A DNA stretch of 64,000 bases from Rhodoferax koreense (GTDB lineage: Bacteria > Pseudomonadota > Gammaproteobacteria > Burkholderiales > Burkholderiaceae_C): positions 1,488,001 to 1,552,000 of the forward strand of contig NZ_CP019236.1 of assembly GCF_001955695.1 (NCBI RefSeq), written 5' to 3'. Position 1 is the first letter of the stretch. Each line of letters begins with the position of its first letter. Made by a program: the position numbers and the translations under genes. This document shows, one piece after another, positions 46,456 to 56,651 of this stretch. The notes below the pieces were generated by a model. It ran no database searches. It was given only the letters and a program-made list of their open reading frames with translations, and was not told where the DNA came from.

Positions 46456-49041
46456 ATGTTGCAAGCCTATCTCGCCCATGTCGCCGAACGCGCCGCGCTC
46501 GGCATTCCACCCCTGCCGCTGACCGCCAAGCAGACTTCGGAGGCCATCGAGCTGCTGAAGACGGCCGACGCCAAGGATGGCGCCTTCCTGCTGGAGTTGC
46601 TGACGCACCGCGTGCCCGCGGGCGTGGACGATGCGGCCAAGGTCAAGGCGAGCTACCTGGCCGCTGTCGCCCATGGCACGGAAAAGAGCCAGTACCTCTC
46701 GCGCGCACGCGCCACCGAACTGCTGGGCACCATGCTCGGCGGCTACAACATCAGCCCGCTGGTCGATCTGCTCGACGACGCCGAAGTCGGCACCGTCGCC
46801 GCCGAAGGCCTGAAGAAAACCCTGCTGATGTTCGACCAGTTCCACGACGTCAAGGAAAAGGCCGACAACGGCAACGCCAATGCCAAGAGCGTGCTGCAGA
46901 GCTGGGCCGATGCCGAATGGTTCACCAGCCGTCCGGAAGTGCCGCAAAGCATCACCGTCAGCATCTTCAAGGTGGCCGGCGAGATCAACACCGATGACCT
47001 GTCCCCCGCGCCCGACGCGACGACGCGTCCCGACATCCCGATGCACGCGCTGGCGATGCACAAGAATGCGCGCCCCGGCATCGTGCCCGAGGAGGACGGC
47101 AAGCGCGGCCCGGTGAAGTTCATCGAAGACCTGCGCGCGCGCGGCCATCTGGTGGCCTACGCCGGCGACGTGGTCGGCACCGGTTCCAGCCGCAAGAGCG
47201 CCACCAACTCGGTGCTGTGGTTCACCGGCGAAGACATCCCCTTCGTGCCGAACAAGCGTTTCGGCGGCGTCTGCCTCGGCGGCAAGATCGCGCCGATCTT
47301 CTACAACACCATGGAAGACTCGGGCGCGCTGCCGATCGAGCTCGACGTGAGCCAGATGGAGATGGGCGACGTGGTCGAACTGCGCCCCTACGACGGCAAG
47401 GCCCTGAAAGACGGCAAGGTCATCGCCGAGTTCCAGGTCAAGAGCGACGTGCTGTTCGACGAAGTGCGCGCCGGTGGCCGCATTCCGCTGATCATCGGCC
47501 GCGGCCTCACGGCCAAGGCGCGCGAGGCACTCGGCCTGCCCGTGTCGACGCTGTTCCGCCTGCCCACCAGCCCGGTGGACACCAAGAAGGGCTTCTCGCT
47601 CGCGCAGAAGATGGTCGGCCGCGCCTGCGGCCTGCCCGAAGGCCAGGGTGTGCGCCCAGGCACCTACTGCGAACCCAAGATGACTTCGGTCGGTTCGCAG
47701 GACACCACCGGCCCGATGACCCGCGACGAACTCAAGGACCTGGCCTGCCTCGGCTTCAGCGCCGACCTGGTGATGCAGTCCTTCTGCCACACCGCGGCCT
47801 ACCCGAAGAAGGTGGACGTGAAGATGCACCACGAGTTGCCCGACTTCATGGCCAACCGCGGCGGCGTTTCGCTGCGCCCTGGCGACGGCGTGATCCACAG
47901 CTGGCTCAACCGCCTGCTCACGCCCGACACCGTGGGCACCGGCGGCGACAGCCACACGCGCTTCCCGATCGGCATCAGCTTCCCCGCGGGCTCCGGCCTG
48001 GTGGCCTTCGCGGCCGCCACCGGCGTGATGCCGCTGGACATGCCTGAATCCGTGCTGGTGCGCTTCAAGGGCAAGATGCAGCCCGGCGTCACGCTGCGCG
48101 ACCTGGTCAACGCGATCCCGCTGTACGCCATCAAGGACGGCTTGCTGACGGTGGCCAAGCAGGGCAAGAAGAACATCTTCTCGGGCCGCATCCTGGAAAT
48201 CGAAGGCCTGCCGGACCTGAAGGTCGAACAGGCCTTCGAATTGAGCGACGCTTCGGCCGAACGCTCGGCCGCCGGCTGCACGGTGCACCTGAACAAGGAG
48301 CCGATCATCGAATACATCAACAGCAACATCACGCTGATGAAGTGGATGATCGCCGAAGGCTACGCCGATGCGCGCACGCTGCAGCGCCGCATCGCCGCGC
48401 AGGAAGCCTGGCTCAAGGACCCGCAACTGCTCAAGGGTGACGCCGACGCCGAATACGCGGCCGTGATCGAGATCGACCTGGCCGACATCCACGAGCCGAT
48501 CGTGGCCTGCCCGAACGACCCGGACGACGTGAAGACGCTGTCCGACGTGGCCGGCGCCAAGATCGACGAGGTCTTCATCGGTTCGTGCATGACCAACATC
48601 GGCCACTTCCGCGCGGCCTCCAAGCTGCTCGAAGGCAAGCGCGACATCCCGGTCAAGCTGTGGATCGCGCCGCCGACCAAGATGGATGCGCACCAGCTCA
48701 CCGAAGAAGGCCATTACGGCGTGTTCGGCAACGCCGGTGCCCGTACCGAGATGCCGGGCTGCTCGCTGTGCATGGGCAACCAGGCGCAGGTGCGCGAAGG
48801 CGCGACGGTGATGTCGACCTCCACCCGCAACTTCCCGAACCGGCTGGGCAAGAACACCTTCGTCTACCTCGGCAGCGCCGAACTGGCCGCGATCTGCTCG
48901 CGCCTGGGCCGCATCCCGACCAGGGAAGAGTACATGGCCAGCGTGGGCGTGCTTGATGCGTCCAGCGGCCAGATCTACCAGTACCTGAACTTCGACAAGC
49001 TCGAGGAATACAAGTCGGTCGCCGACGGCGTGGCTGCCTGA
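46456..49041 (+). CDS. acnB: Aconitate hydratase B / 2-methylisocitrate dehydratase
   Basis: [4Fe-4S] enzyme of 861 residues, full length for AcnB, isomerising citrate to isocitrate and acting in the methylcitrate cycle. It has the N-terminal HEAT-like domain special to AcnB, then the swivel domain ([12 protein letters not shown]), then the aconitase core. Cluster cysteines lie in [12 protein letters not shown] and [31 protein letters not shown] is in the core. ATG 46456 has a GGAG ribosome site. A strong terminator follows. Confidence 0.98.
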   Translation: MLQAYLAHVAERAALGIPPLPLTAKQTSEAIELLKTADAKDGAFLLELLTHRVPAGVDDAAKVKASYLAAVAHGTEKSQYLSRARATELLGTMLGGYNISPLVDLLDDAEVGTVAAEGLKKTLLMFDQFHDVKEKADNGNANAKSVLQSWADAEWFTSRPEVPQSITVSIFKVAGEINTDDLSPAPDATTRPDIPMHALAMHKNARPGIVPEEDGKRGPVKFIEDLRARGHLVAYAGDVVGTGSSRKSATNSVLWFTGEDIPFVPNKRFGGVCLGGKIAPIFYNTMEDSGALPIELDVSQMEMGDVVELRPYDGKALKDGKVIAEFQVKSDVLFDEVRAGGRIPLIIGRGLTAKAREALGLPVSTLFRLPTSPVDTKKGFSLAQKMVGRACGLPEGQGVRPGTYCEPKMTSVGSQDTTGPMTRDELKDLACLGFSADLVMQSFCHTAAYPKKVDVKMHHELPDFMANRGGVSLRPGDGVIHSWLNRLLTPDTVGTGGDSHTRFPIGISFPAGSGLVAFAAATGVMPLDMPESVLVRFKGKMQPGVTLRDLVNAIPLYAIKDGLLTVAKQGKKNIFSGRILEIEGLPDLKVEQAFELSDASAERSAAGCTVHLNKEPIIEYINSNITLMKWMIAEGYADARTLQRRIAAQEAWLKDPQLLKGDADAEYAAVIEIDLADIHEPIVACPNDPDDVKTLSDVAGAKIDEVFIGSCMTNIGHFRAASKLLEGKRDIPVKLWIAPPTKMDAHQLTEEGHYGVFGNAGARTEMPGCSLCMGNQAQVREGATVMSTSTRNFPNRLGKNTFVYLGSAELAAICSRLGRIPTREEYMASVGVLDASSGQIYQYLNFDKLEEYKSVADGVAA

Positions 49042-49060
49042 TCTTCAGGCCTTCCACAGC

Positions 49061-49088
49061 AAAAAGCCCCGCGGCCGCGGGGCTTTTT
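49061..49088. terminator. Bidirectional intrinsic terminator after acnB
   Basis: A perfect 28-bp palindrome: AAAAAGCCCCGCGG joined to CCGCGGGGCTTTTT. Either strand gives a GC stem and a T run. It separates acnB from the convergent pyridoxamine-oxidase-like gene. Confidence 0.92.
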
Positions 49089-49118
49089 CATTGGCGCAAG
49101 GGGTGTTGGCTCAAGCCG

Positions 49119-49622
49119 TCAGGCGATGTTGAGCTTCTTGTGTTCGCCGAGATTCTGCGGCGGCTCGCCGGTGACGGCGGCCTTGGCCATCTTGAACAAC
49201 TGCACCATCTTGCTGTCATCGACGTCCCAGTATTCCGCTTCGAGGATCCGCACGGCCAGCAGCGCCAGATTCGGGTCGGTCGGGCCCGCCGGAAACCAGG
49301 CCTTGGCCATGGGGTTGAAAAGTTCTTCCTTCTTGGCCTGGTCTTCCAGCACACTGGCCTGGCCGGACACCGAGACATAGCTGTCCGCGTCCGTATTAGC
49401 GTAGGCCACGTTCACACTCGGGTCCGTTGCCACGTGGCGCACGATGTCGCCGTTCTTCGGCACGAAGAAATACAGCGTCGCGGCTTCGTCGGCCTTCTTG
49501 TTCTGCGTGGTCAGCGGATGGCTGTGCAGCTGGCCGTCGTCATGGCGGTGCGTCAGCATGCCGAAACGGGTGTCCTTGATCAGGTCGAAAAGCTTGTCGT
49601 GGTCGGATGTGGTGGCGCTCAT
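49119..49622 (-). CDS. Pyridoxamine 5'-phosphate oxidase-like (general stress 26-type) protein
   Basis: Split-barrel flavin-binding-like protein of 167 residues. TRFGMLTHRHDDGQLHSHPL and TLYFFVPKNGDIVRHV, then VSVSGQASV, are typical of general stress protein 26 relatives, which bind FMN or F420-like cofactors; the exact reaction is not known. ATG 49622 has the ribosome site AGGAGA, so the longer frame to 49658 is not used. Confidence 0.88.
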   Translation of the reverse strand: MSATTSDHDKLFDLIKDTRFGMLTHRHDDGQLHSHPLTTQNKKADEAATLYFFVPKNGDIVRHVATDPSVNVAYANTDADSYVSVSGQASVLEDQAKKEELFNPMAKAWFPAGPTDPNLALLAVRILEAEYWDVDDSKMVQLFKMAKAAVTGEPPQNLGEHKKLNIA

Positions 49623-49907
49623 GGCATCTCCTTGGGTTTGTGTTGATTGGTTGAGCAATCACTCTAGGGGGGAGGTTGTGGCGCACGCATCGGCGCAGGG
49701 CCCCAGCAGCTGTCAGCCGATGCCGACAGCCAGGGCAGCGCCTCGCACGCCGCATGTCGGCCAAGGCCGCGTGTAACTGTGGGTATCTCCGTCGGTCATG
49801 CGTCGTCCGTTTACCTTTTGTCGCGTTGTATGACCTGCGTGAAGGAACAGGGCGATGCGCTTGCGTTCCAATGGCGCATGATCCACATCACTACAAGGAG
49901 AGTCCTC

Positions 49908-50564
49908 ATGGTCAACTTTTCCAACAAGGCGCGTACTTCATTGCTGGCCGTTGCCGGCGCCGCGGTGCTGCTCAGCGGCTGTGCCAACATGAGCGAGACG
50001 CAGAAGGGTGCGGGCATCGGCGCGGCCGGCGGCGCCGTGGCGGGTGCGCTGATCGGCGGCAACCGTACCGGCGCGGCCATCGGCGCGGGTGTCGGTGCAT
50101 TGGGCGGCTACATCTGGTCCAAGCACATGCAGGACAAGAAGGTGGCGATGGAACGCGCCACCGCCGGCACCGGCGTCGACGTGGTGCAGACGCAGGACAA
50201 CCAGCTCAAGCTCAACATTCCGAGCGACATCTCGTTCGATACGGGGCGCGCCGACATCAAGCCGAACCTGCGGCCCATCCTCGATCAGTTCGCCAACGGC
50301 CTGCGCGACCAGCCCAACACCGAGGTGCGCATCATCGGCCATACCGACAGCACCGGCAGCGACGCGATCAACAACCCGCTGTCGATGAACCGCGCCGTGA
50401 GCGCGCGCGACTACCTGGCCTCGCGCGGCGTGGACTACACCCGCATCGCCGTCAACGGTGTGGGTTCGCGCGAGCCGATCGCCGACAACAGCACCGAAGC
50501 CGGTCGTGCGCGCAACCGCCGGGTCGAGATCTACCTGGCGGAGCGTGCGGTGTCACAACGCTGA
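49908..50564 (+). CDS. OmpA-family outer membrane lipoprotein
   Basis: A 218-residue lipoprotein. The signal peptide ends in the lipobox LLSGC with Cys25. A Gly/Ala-rich glycine-zipper segment (GIGAAGGAVAGALIGG, 35-70) follows, then a C-terminal OmpA peptidoglycan-binding domain (IPSDISFDTGRADIKPN, IIGHTDSTGSDAINN, NRRVEIYL). It resembles YiaD-like proteins that anchor the outer membrane to the wall. I chose ATG 49908, with an AAGGAGA ribosome site. The 285-base upstream region has no clear promoter. Confidence 0.93.
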   Translation: MVNFSNKARTSLLAVAGAAVLLSGCANMSETQKGAGIGAAGGAVAGALIGGNRTGAAIGAGVGALGGYIWSKHMQDKKVAMERATAGTGVDVVQTQDNQLKLNIPSDISFDTGRADIKPNLRPILDQFANGLRDQPNTEVRIIGHTDSTGSDAINNPLSMNRAVSARDYLASRGVDYTRIAVNGVGSREPIADNSTEAGRARNRRVEIYLAERAVSQR

Positions 50565-50584
50565 CCTCTCTTCCTCATGCATGA

Positions 50585-50613
50585 AAAAAGGGCCCGCAGA
50601 TGCGGGCCCTTTT
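50585..50613 (+). terminator. Intrinsic terminator after the OmpA-like gene
   Basis: GGGCCCGCA / TGCGGGCCC stem with a tiny loop, flanked by AAAAAA and TTTT, so it can work on both strands and also end the convergent monooxygenase-like gene. Confidence 0.85.
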
Positions 50614-50628
50614 GACTGGTAGGCGGGT

Positions 50629-50928
50629 TCAGGACTTGACCAGCAAGTCGAAATGCTCCACCACCGGCGGGCTCGCGAAGAAGGGCCCGATGATGGCCCG
50701 CCATTCGCCGAAGGCAGGAGATTCGCGAAAACCGACGTTGTGGGCCTCGATGGAGGTCCAGGCGATCTGCAGGACGTAGCGCTCCGGCGATTCCACGCCC
50801 TTGTGCACCGAATACGACAGCGCGCCCTTCACCTTGCCCATCACGGTCGACAGCGCGCGCTGGATTGCTTCGTCGAATGCGGCCTGCTGGCCCGGCTTGA
50901 TGCGGATGTCCGCGATTTCCAGAATCAT
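50629..50928 (-). CDS. Antibiotic biosynthesis monooxygenase (ABM) domain protein
   Basis: A small ferredoxin-like dimeric protein of 99 residues (MILEIADIRIKPGQQAAFDEAI, then YVLQIAWTSIEAH). ABM-domain proteins include quinone and heme-degrading monooxygenases; the substrate here is unknown. ATG 50928 with GGAGACG upstream is the start. It lies 26 bases after the PhoH stop on the same strand. Confidence 0.85.
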   Translation of the reverse strand: MILEIADIRIKPGQQAAFDEAIQRALSTVMGKVKGALSYSVHKGVESPERYVLQIAWTSIEAHNVGFRESPAFGEWRAIIGPFFASPPVVEHFDLLVKS

Positions 50929-50954
50929 GGGTTCGTCTCCTCGATCAATTCCAT

Positions 50955-52670
50955 TCAAAGCACTTCACTGGCGAAATCGGCCAGGCGTGAACGTTCACCG
51001 CGCGCCAGGGTGATGTGACCGCTGTGCGGCCAGCCCTTGAACTTGTCGACCGCGAACGTGAGGCCGGACGAGCCCTCGGTCAGGTAGGGCGTATCGATCT
51101 GCTGCAGGTTGCCCATGCAGACGATCTTGGTGCCTGGCCCCGCGCGCGTGATCAGCGTCTTCATCTGCTTGGGCGTCAGGTTCTGTGCCTCGTCGATGAT
51201 GACGTACTTGTTGAGGAAGGTACGCCCGCGCATGAAGTTCATGCTCTTGATCTTGATGCGCGAACGGATCAGCTCGTTGGTGGCCGCGCGGCCCCATTCG
51301 CCGGCGCTGGTCTCGGTCTTGGCCAGGACTTCGAGGTTGTCGTCGAGCGCGCCCATCCACGGACCCATCTTTTCCTCTTCGGTGCCGGGCAGGAAGCCGA
51401 TGTCCTCGCCCACACTCACGGTGGCGCGCGTCATGATGATCTCGGTGTAGCGGCGGTCGTCGAGCACCTGCGTCAGGCCGGAGGCGAGCGCCATCAAGGT
51501 CTTGCCGGTGCCGGCATTGCCGGTCAGCGTGACGAAGTCGACCTCGGGGTCGAGCAGCAGGTTCATGGCGAAGTTCTGCTCGCGGTTGCGCGTGGTCACG
51601 CCCCACACCGCATGCTTCAGGTGGTTGTAGTCCTTGAGCGTCTTGAGCACCGCGGTCTTGGCGCGGATTTCGGTGACGCGCGCGTACAGGCTGGGCTCGC
51701 CTGGCGCCTCGAAGTAGACGAACTGGTTGATCAGGAGTTCGGGCACGATCGGGCCGGTGATGCGGTAGAAGGTGTGCAGGCCCTGCTGCCAGCTCTCCAC
51801 CGTCTTGCCGTTCTTGCTCCAGAAATCGGGCGGAAGGGCGAGGGCACCCGAGTACAGGAATTCACCGTCCTCGAGCGCCTTGTCGTTCTGGTAGTCCTCG
51901 GCGCCCAGGCCGAGCGCGCGCGCCTTGACGCGCATGTTGATGTCCTTCGACACCAGCACCACCTCGCGCGGCGCATGCTGCTGGCGCAGGGCTTCCACCA
52001 CGCCGAGGATCTGGTTGTCCGCCTTGCCCTGCGGCAGGCTGATCGGCAGCTTGTAGTCGAGCACCTGCGTCTGGAAGAACAGCTTGCCCTGGGCTTCGCG
52101 GTGGCCGGTGGCGTCCAGCGGCAGGCCGGTGGCGATGTCCTGTTCCTTCGCCGCGGCCAGTGCGTCCAGCGTGCGGCTGGTCTGGCGGGCGTTGCGTGCG
52201 ACCTCGGTCATGCCCTTCTTGTGGCTGTCGAGTTCTTCCAGCACGATCATCGGCAGGAAGATGTCGTGTTCCTCGAAGCGGAACAGGCACATCGGGTCGT
52301 GCATCAGCACATTGGTGTCGAGCACGAACAGCTTGGCCGGGCCCGCCGGCTTCGGCGCGGCCTTGCGTTTGGGCGCGGGCTCGCGCAGCAGGGCACCGCG
52401 GTCGCGGCTGGCCGCGTCGTCGTTGGCCGGCGTGACGGCGCGGGCGGTGACGACTTCGGCGGGCGCGGGCGGTTCCTTGGCCAGCACCGGTGCGCGCGTT
52501 TCGATCTGCTCGGCCGGCAACAGCCGGGCGACCGGTTTTTCATCCTGCGCCGCATCGTCGACGCGGGTCTTTTTGCTGCGGCCGGGTTTGCTGGCCGTGC
52601 GAACCGGTGCGTCGTAGTCTTCGCGGGCCAGGGACGCGGCGCGCTTGGTAGGGGCGGGAGGCAATGGCAT
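50955..52670 (-). CDS. PIN-PhoH fusion ATPase
   Basis: A 571-residue protein joining an N-terminal PIN nuclease-like domain (LFVLDTNVLMHDPMCLFRFEEH, about 130-270) with a C-terminal PhoH RNA-helicase-like ATPase (LTGNAGTGKTLMALASG Walker A, VIIDEAQNLTPKQMK Walker B). Relatives such as mycobacterial PhoH2 unwind and cut RNA. The first 120 residues are charged and Pro/Ala-rich. ATG 52670 is preferred to one six codons earlier. It follows the bcp terminator. Confidence 0.93.
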   Translation of the reverse strand: MPLPPAPTKRAASLAREDYDAPVRTASKPGRSKKTRVDDAAQDEKPVARLLPAEQIETRAPVLAKEPPAPAEVVTARAVTPANDDAASRDRGALLREPAPKRKAAPKPAGPAKLFVLDTNVLMHDPMCLFRFEEHDIFLPMIVLEELDSHKKGMTEVARNARQTSRTLDALAAAKEQDIATGLPLDATGHREAQGKLFFQTQVLDYKLPISLPQGKADNQILGVVEALRQQHAPREVVLVSKDINMRVKARALGLGAEDYQNDKALEDGEFLYSGALALPPDFWSKNGKTVESWQQGLHTFYRITGPIVPELLINQFVYFEAPGEPSLYARVTEIRAKTAVLKTLKDYNHLKHAVWGVTTRNREQNFAMNLLLDPEVDFVTLTGNAGTGKTLMALASGLTQVLDDRRYTEIIMTRATVSVGEDIGFLPGTEEEKMGPWMGALDDNLEVLAKTETSAGEWGRAATNELIRSRIKIKSMNFMRGRTFLNKYVIIDEAQNLTPKQMKTLITRAGPGTKIVCMGNLQQIDTPYLTEGSSGLTFAVDKFKGWPHSGHITLARGERSRLADFASEVL

Positions 52671-52714
52671 GTGGCGTGGGGCTCGCAAAAAAGATCGTTG
52701 AACAATCGAAAAAC

Positions 52715-52748
52715 AAAAAAGCCGACCAGGAGGCCTGGGCGGCTTTTC
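52715..52748 (-). terminator. Intrinsic terminator between bcp and phoH
   Basis: On the minus strand GCCGCCCAGG-CCT-CCTGGTCGGC (one mismatch) is followed by TTTTTT. It would end bcp transcripts just before the PhoH gene start. Confidence 0.8.
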
Positions 52749-52858
52749 AGAGGGAACGCAAGGTCGAAAACTCTAACTGCATGGATTCATTATGCATGAC
52801 CCCGACGACACCATGCCGGCCATCGGGTCGATGCGCCAGCCAGCGCTTTCGCCGCCGC

Positions 52859-53335
52859 TCAGACGGCCTTCTTGAGGTCCTTCACGGCCTGCAGCACGTC
52901 GTCCACGTGGCCCGGCACCTTCAGTCCGCGCCATTCGTTCTTGAGCAGGCCATCGGCGCCGATCAGGAAGGTGCTGCGCTCGATGCCCTTGACCTTCTTG
53001 CCGTACATGATCTTGTTCTTGACCACGCCGAACATGTGGCACATCTTCTCTTCGGTGTCGGCGATGAGTTCGAACGGCAGCTCGAGCTTGGTCTTGAATT
53101 CGTCGTGCGACTTCATGTTGTCGCGCGAGACGCCGAACACGGTGGCACCCGCCTTCACGAATTCCTTGTGCTTGTCGCGGAACTGCATGGCTTCGGTGGT
53201 GCAGCCTGGCGTATTGTCTTTGGGGTAAAAATACAGGACGACGACTTTGCCGAGATGGGAAGTATTCGAGACCTTGATTCCGCCAGTGGCGTTGGCTTCA
53301 AATTCGGGGATGGGTTTATTGACAACGATCGCCAT
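52859..53335 (-). CDS. bcp: Thiol peroxidase, Bcp/PrxQ type
   Basis: Peroxiredoxin of 158 residues reducing hydrogen peroxide and organic peroxides with thioredoxin. The peroxidatic Cys45 is in YPKDNTPGCTTEA. The resolving Cys five residues later, found in E. coli Bcp, is missing (Met50). The only other cysteine is Cys99, so an atypical disulfide or 1-Cys mechanism is possible. The 200 bases upstream hold no other gene; I see no clear OxyR-type site. Confidence 0.95.
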   Translation of the reverse strand: MAIVVNKPIPEFEANATGGIKVSNTSHLGKVVVLYFYPKDNTPGCTTEAMQFRDKHKEFVKAGATVFGVSRDNMKSHDEFKTKLELPFELIADTEEKMCHMFGVVKNKIMYGKKVKGIERSTFLIGADGLLKNEWRGLKVPGHVDDVLQAVKDLKKAV

Positions 53336-53533
53336 ATAGCTTTGAATCTCTTTTGACAGGATGTGGTCGTTGAAAGTTGGAAGTGGCTGGAGCTACCTGA
53401 CGCAAGGCGAGGTAAGCTTGGCCTACACTCCATCTTCGTCGAGGCCACCCGCAAACGCCGGCACGCCCCTTCAGCGGTACAGGCCTTCTGGCTTCTTCGA
53501 ACTGCAACCCGCGATTTTACTCTGAAAACCCGC

Positions 53534-53911
53534 TCAGGCCACCGGCTCGAGCAGCAAAGCCACAACCACGTGGCGGCCTTCCTGTGCCAGGATGTTGTAG
53601 GTGCGGCAGGCTGCGCGCGTGTCCATGGTCTCCAGGCCGAGGCGTTGGGCGATCAGTGCCTGCAGCCATGCCGGCTGCGGAAAGCGGATGCGGTCGCCGC
53701 TGCCGAAGATCACCAGTTCGGGTTTGAGCCCGGCCAGGATCTCGAAATGCCCGGGCGTCAGGTCTTCGAACGACGGGCAGTGCCAGTCCACCCGTTCGCC
53801 GCGCGAGCCGAGGATCACGCTGTGCGCGATGCGCTCGTTCTGCAGGGCGACCCAGCCCGGGCCGTAGCCCGTGATGGCCTGGACGTCGAATTTGTCGGGT
53901 TGGAGTTTCAT
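53534..53911 (-). CDS. Mth938-like domain protein (NDUFAF3 family)
   Basis: A 125-residue protein of the Mth938/NDUFAF3 fold. The markers are ITGYGPGWVALQNERIAHSVIL, ELVIFGSGDRIRFPQ and the end GRHVVVALLLEP. Its bacterial role is unknown; the mitochondrial relative assembles complex I. ATG 53911 is preferred to the earlier in-frame start, which lacks conservation. It is divergent from alaA. Confidence 0.88.
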   Translation of the reverse strand: MKLQPDKFDVQAITGYGPGWVALQNERIAHSVILGSRGERVDWHCPSFEDLTPGHFEILAGLKPELVIFGSGDRIRFPQPAWLQALIAQRLGLETMDTRAACRTYNILAQEGRHVVVALLLEPVA

Positions 53912-54057
53912 GGCGCAGGCAGTGCTTGGTCGGGCTCGTCGGTAGAGGGCTGCACCGCCTGGAAGGCCCGCAGAAATGTGGTCCAATTATAGGTTTCGCC
54001 AATGCAGATGCCGCTGACGGGGGCATGGCACACAACGCGCGCTTGATCGTGGGACAC

Positions 54058-55281
54058 ATGAAGACCATTCAAAAATCAGCCAAGCTGGCCAGCGTCTGTT
54101 ACGACATCCGCGGCCCCATCATGGACGCCGCCCGCCAGATGGAGGAAGAGGGCCAGAAGATCATCAAGCTCAACATCGGCAACCTGGCGGTGTTCGGCTT
54201 CGATTCGCCCGAGGAAATCCAGCAGGACATGATCCGCAACCTGCCGAATTCGGCCGGTTATTCCGACAGCAAGGGCATCTTCGCGGCGCGCAAGGCGGTG
54301 ATGCACGAGACGCAGAAACAGGGCATCGCCGGCGTCACGCTCGACGACATCTACCTCGGCAACGGTGCGAGCGAGCTCATCGTCATGGCCACCAATGCGC
54401 TGCTCAACGATGGCGACGAGCTGCTGCTGCCCGCGCCCGACTATCCGCTGTGGACCGCTGCCGTCAGCCTGTCCGGCGGCACGCCGGTGCACTACATCTG
54501 CGACGAGTCGAACGGCTGGATGCCCGATCTGGACGACATCCGCGCCAAGATCACGCCGCGTACCAAGGGCATCGTGGTTATCAACCCGAACAACCCGACC
54601 GGCGCGCTGTATTCCGACGAACTGCTCCAAAGCATCGTCGCCCTGGCGCGCCAGCACGGGCTGGTGATCTTCGCCGACGAGGTCTACGACAAGGTGCTGT
54701 ACGACGGCGTGAAACACACCGCCATCGCCTCGCTCAGCGATGACGTGTTGACGCTGACCTTCAATTCCTTGAGCAAGAGCTACCGCTCCTGCGGCTACCG
54801 CGCCGGCTGGCTGGTCGTCTCCGGCGAGAAGAAGCCGGCGCGCGACTACATCGAGGGCCTGAACATGCTCTCGAACATGCGGCTGTGCGCCAACGTGCCC
54901 GGCCAGTGGGCGATCCAGACCGCGCTTGGCGGCTACCAGAGCATCAACGACCTGGTGGCGCCGGGCGGGCGCCTGCGCCGCCAGCGCGACCTGGCCTACG
55001 AACTCATCACCGCGATTCCCGGCGTGAGCTGCGTCAAGCCACAAGCGGCGCTGTACATGTTCCCGAAGCTCGATCCGAAGGTCTACCCGATCGAGGACGA
55101 CCGGCAATTCTTCCTCGAGCTGCTGCAGGAAACCCGGGTGATGCTGGTGCAGGGCACGGGCTTCAACTGGGCCACGCCGGACCACTTCCGCATCGTGTTC
55201 CTGCCGCACGAGGACGACCTGCGCGAGGCCATCGGCCGCATCGCCAAGTTCCTCGAGCACTATCGTAAACGTAGCGCCTGA
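54058..55281 (+). CDS. alaA: Alanine/glutamate-pyruvate aminotransferase (AlaA-like)
   Basis: PLP fold-type I aminotransferase of 407 residues, near the length of E. coli AlaA (405). KLNIGNLAVFGFDSP, INPNNPTGALYS (Asn for PLP), FADEVYDKVLYD and the PLP lysine Lys240 in FNSLSKSYRSCGYRAG are all visible. ATG 54058 is the start. In this group alaA precedes hom-thrC, which ties it to aspartate-family and branched-chain amino acid nitrogen supply. Confidence 0.93.
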   Translation: MKTIQKSAKLASVCYDIRGPIMDAARQMEEEGQKIIKLNIGNLAVFGFDSPEEIQQDMIRNLPNSAGYSDSKGIFAARKAVMHETQKQGIAGVTLDDIYLGNGASELIVMATNALLNDGDELLLPAPDYPLWTAAVSLSGGTPVHYICDESNGWMPDLDDIRAKITPRTKGIVVINPNNPTGALYSDELLQSIVALARQHGLVIFADEVYDKVLYDGVKHTAIASLSDDVLTLTFNSLSKSYRSCGYRAGWLVVSGEKKPARDYIEGLNMLSNMRLCANVPGQWAIQTALGGYQSINDLVAPGGRLRRQRDLAYELITAIPGVSCVKPQAALYMFPKLDPKVYPIEDDRQFFLELLQETRVMLVQGTGFNWATPDHFRIVFLPHEDDLREAIGRIAKFLEHYRKRSA

Positions 55282-55328
55282 CGCTGATCGGATCAGCGCG
55301 GCAGTCACTTTTCACTTCAAGAATTCTT

Positions 55329-56651
55329 ATGAAATCCATCCAAGTCGGCCTCCTGGGCATCGGTACCGTCGGCAGCGGCGTCTTCAACGTGCTCAAGCGC
55401 AACCAGCCTGAAATCATGCGTCGCGCCGGCCGCGGCATCGAGATCACCATGGTGGCCGACCTGGATACCGCACGCGCCCAGGCCATCGTCGGTACGGGTG
55501 TGAAGGTGGTGGACGACGCCCGCGCCATCATCGCCAATCCCGACATCGACATCGTCGTCGAACTCATCGGTGGCTACGGCATCGCCAAGCAACTGGTGAT
55601 GGAAGCCATCGCCGCCGGCAAACACGTGGTCACCGCCAACAAGGCGCTGCTGGCCGTGCACGGCACCGAGATCTTCGCGGCGGCGTCCAGCAAGGGCGTG
55701 ATGGTGGCCTTCGAGGCCGCAGTGGCCGGCGGCATCCCGATCATCAAGGCGCTGCGCGAAGGCCTGACCGCCAACAGCATCCAGTGGATCGCTGGCATCA
55801 TCAACGGCACGACCAACTTCATCCTGTCGGAGATGCGCGACAAGGGCCTGGATTTCGAGGTCGTGCTCAAGGAGGCCCAGCGCCTGGGTTACGCCGAAGC
55901 CGATCCGACCTTCGACATCGAAGGCGTGGACGCGGCGCACAAGGCGACCATCATGTCGGCCATCGCCTTCGGCATCCCGGTGCAGTTCGACAAGGCCTAC
56001 ATCGAAGGCATCACCAAGCTGGGCGCGCAGGACATCCGTTACGCGGAGCAGCTCGGCTACCGCATCAAGCTGCTGGGCATCACCAAGCGCACCGCCAAGG
56101 GCATCGAGCTGCGCGTGCACCCGAGCCTGGTGCCGGCCAAGCGGCTGATCGCCAACGTCGAAGGCGCGATGAACGCGGTGATGGTGCAGGGCGACGCCGT
56201 CGGCACCACGCTCTACTACGGCAAGGGTGCGGGCAGCGAGCCCACCGCCAGCGCGGTGATCGCCGACCTGGTCGACATCACCCGGCTGCACACCGCCGAC
56301 CCGCTGCAGCGCGTGCCGCACCTGGCCTTCCAGCCCGACGCCATGAGCGACCTGCCCGTGCTGCCGATGAGCGAGATCGTCACCAGCTACTACCTGCGCC
56401 TGCGCGTGGCCGACGAGGCCGGCGTGCTGGCCAAAGTCACCGGTTTGTTGGCCGGGGCCGGCATCAGCATCGACGCGGTGCTGCAGCGCGAGGCCGACGA
56501 GGTGGGTGGCGAGGGCTCCACGCAGACGGACGTGATCATCCTGACGCACGACTGCGTCGAGGCCAAGATGGACGCCGCCATCGCCGAGATGCAGGCGCTG
56601 CCGACGGTGCTGGCCCCGATCACGCGCATCCGCAAGGAGGAACTGGCCTGA
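55329..56651 (+). CDS. hom: Homoserine dehydrogenase
   Basis: Reduces aspartate semialdehyde to homoserine. The 440-residue protein has an N-terminal NAD(P) domain (VGLLGIGTVGSGVF), a catalytic domain (AGIINGTTNFIL, DPTFDIEGVDAAHK) and a C-terminal ACT domain (LRVADEAGVLAKVTGLLAGAG) for threonine feedback. No aspartokinase domain is fused. Its stop codon overlaps the thrC start. Confidence 0.98.
   Translation: MKSIQVGLLGIGTVGSGVFNVLKRNQPEIMRRAGRGIEITMVADLDTARAQAIVGTGVKVVDDARAIIANPDIDIVVELIGGYGIAKQLVMEAIAAGKHVVTANKALLAVHGTEIFAAASSKGVMVAFEAAVAGGIPIIKALREGLTANSIQWIAGIINGTTNFILSEMRDKGLDFEVVLKEAQRLGYAEADPTFDIEGVDAAHKATIMSAIAFGIPVQFDKAYIEGITKLGAQDIRYAEQLGYRIKLLGITKRTAKGIELRVHPSLVPAKRLIANVEGAMNAVMVQGDAVGTTLYYGKGAGSEPTASAVIADLVDITRLHTADPLQRVPHLAFQPDAMSDLPVLPMSEIVTSYYLRLRVADEAGVLAKVTGLLAGAGISIDAVLQREADEVGGEGSTQTDVIILTHDCVEAKMDAAIAEMQALPTVLAPITRIRKEELA

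Noticed and set aside
45736..48714. 992-codon minus-strand open frame across acnB
   Set aside because: It lies antisense to a full-length AcnB with all motifs. In this GC-rich genome stop codons are rare in the complementary frame, and the translation is His/Ala/Gly-rich without domains.
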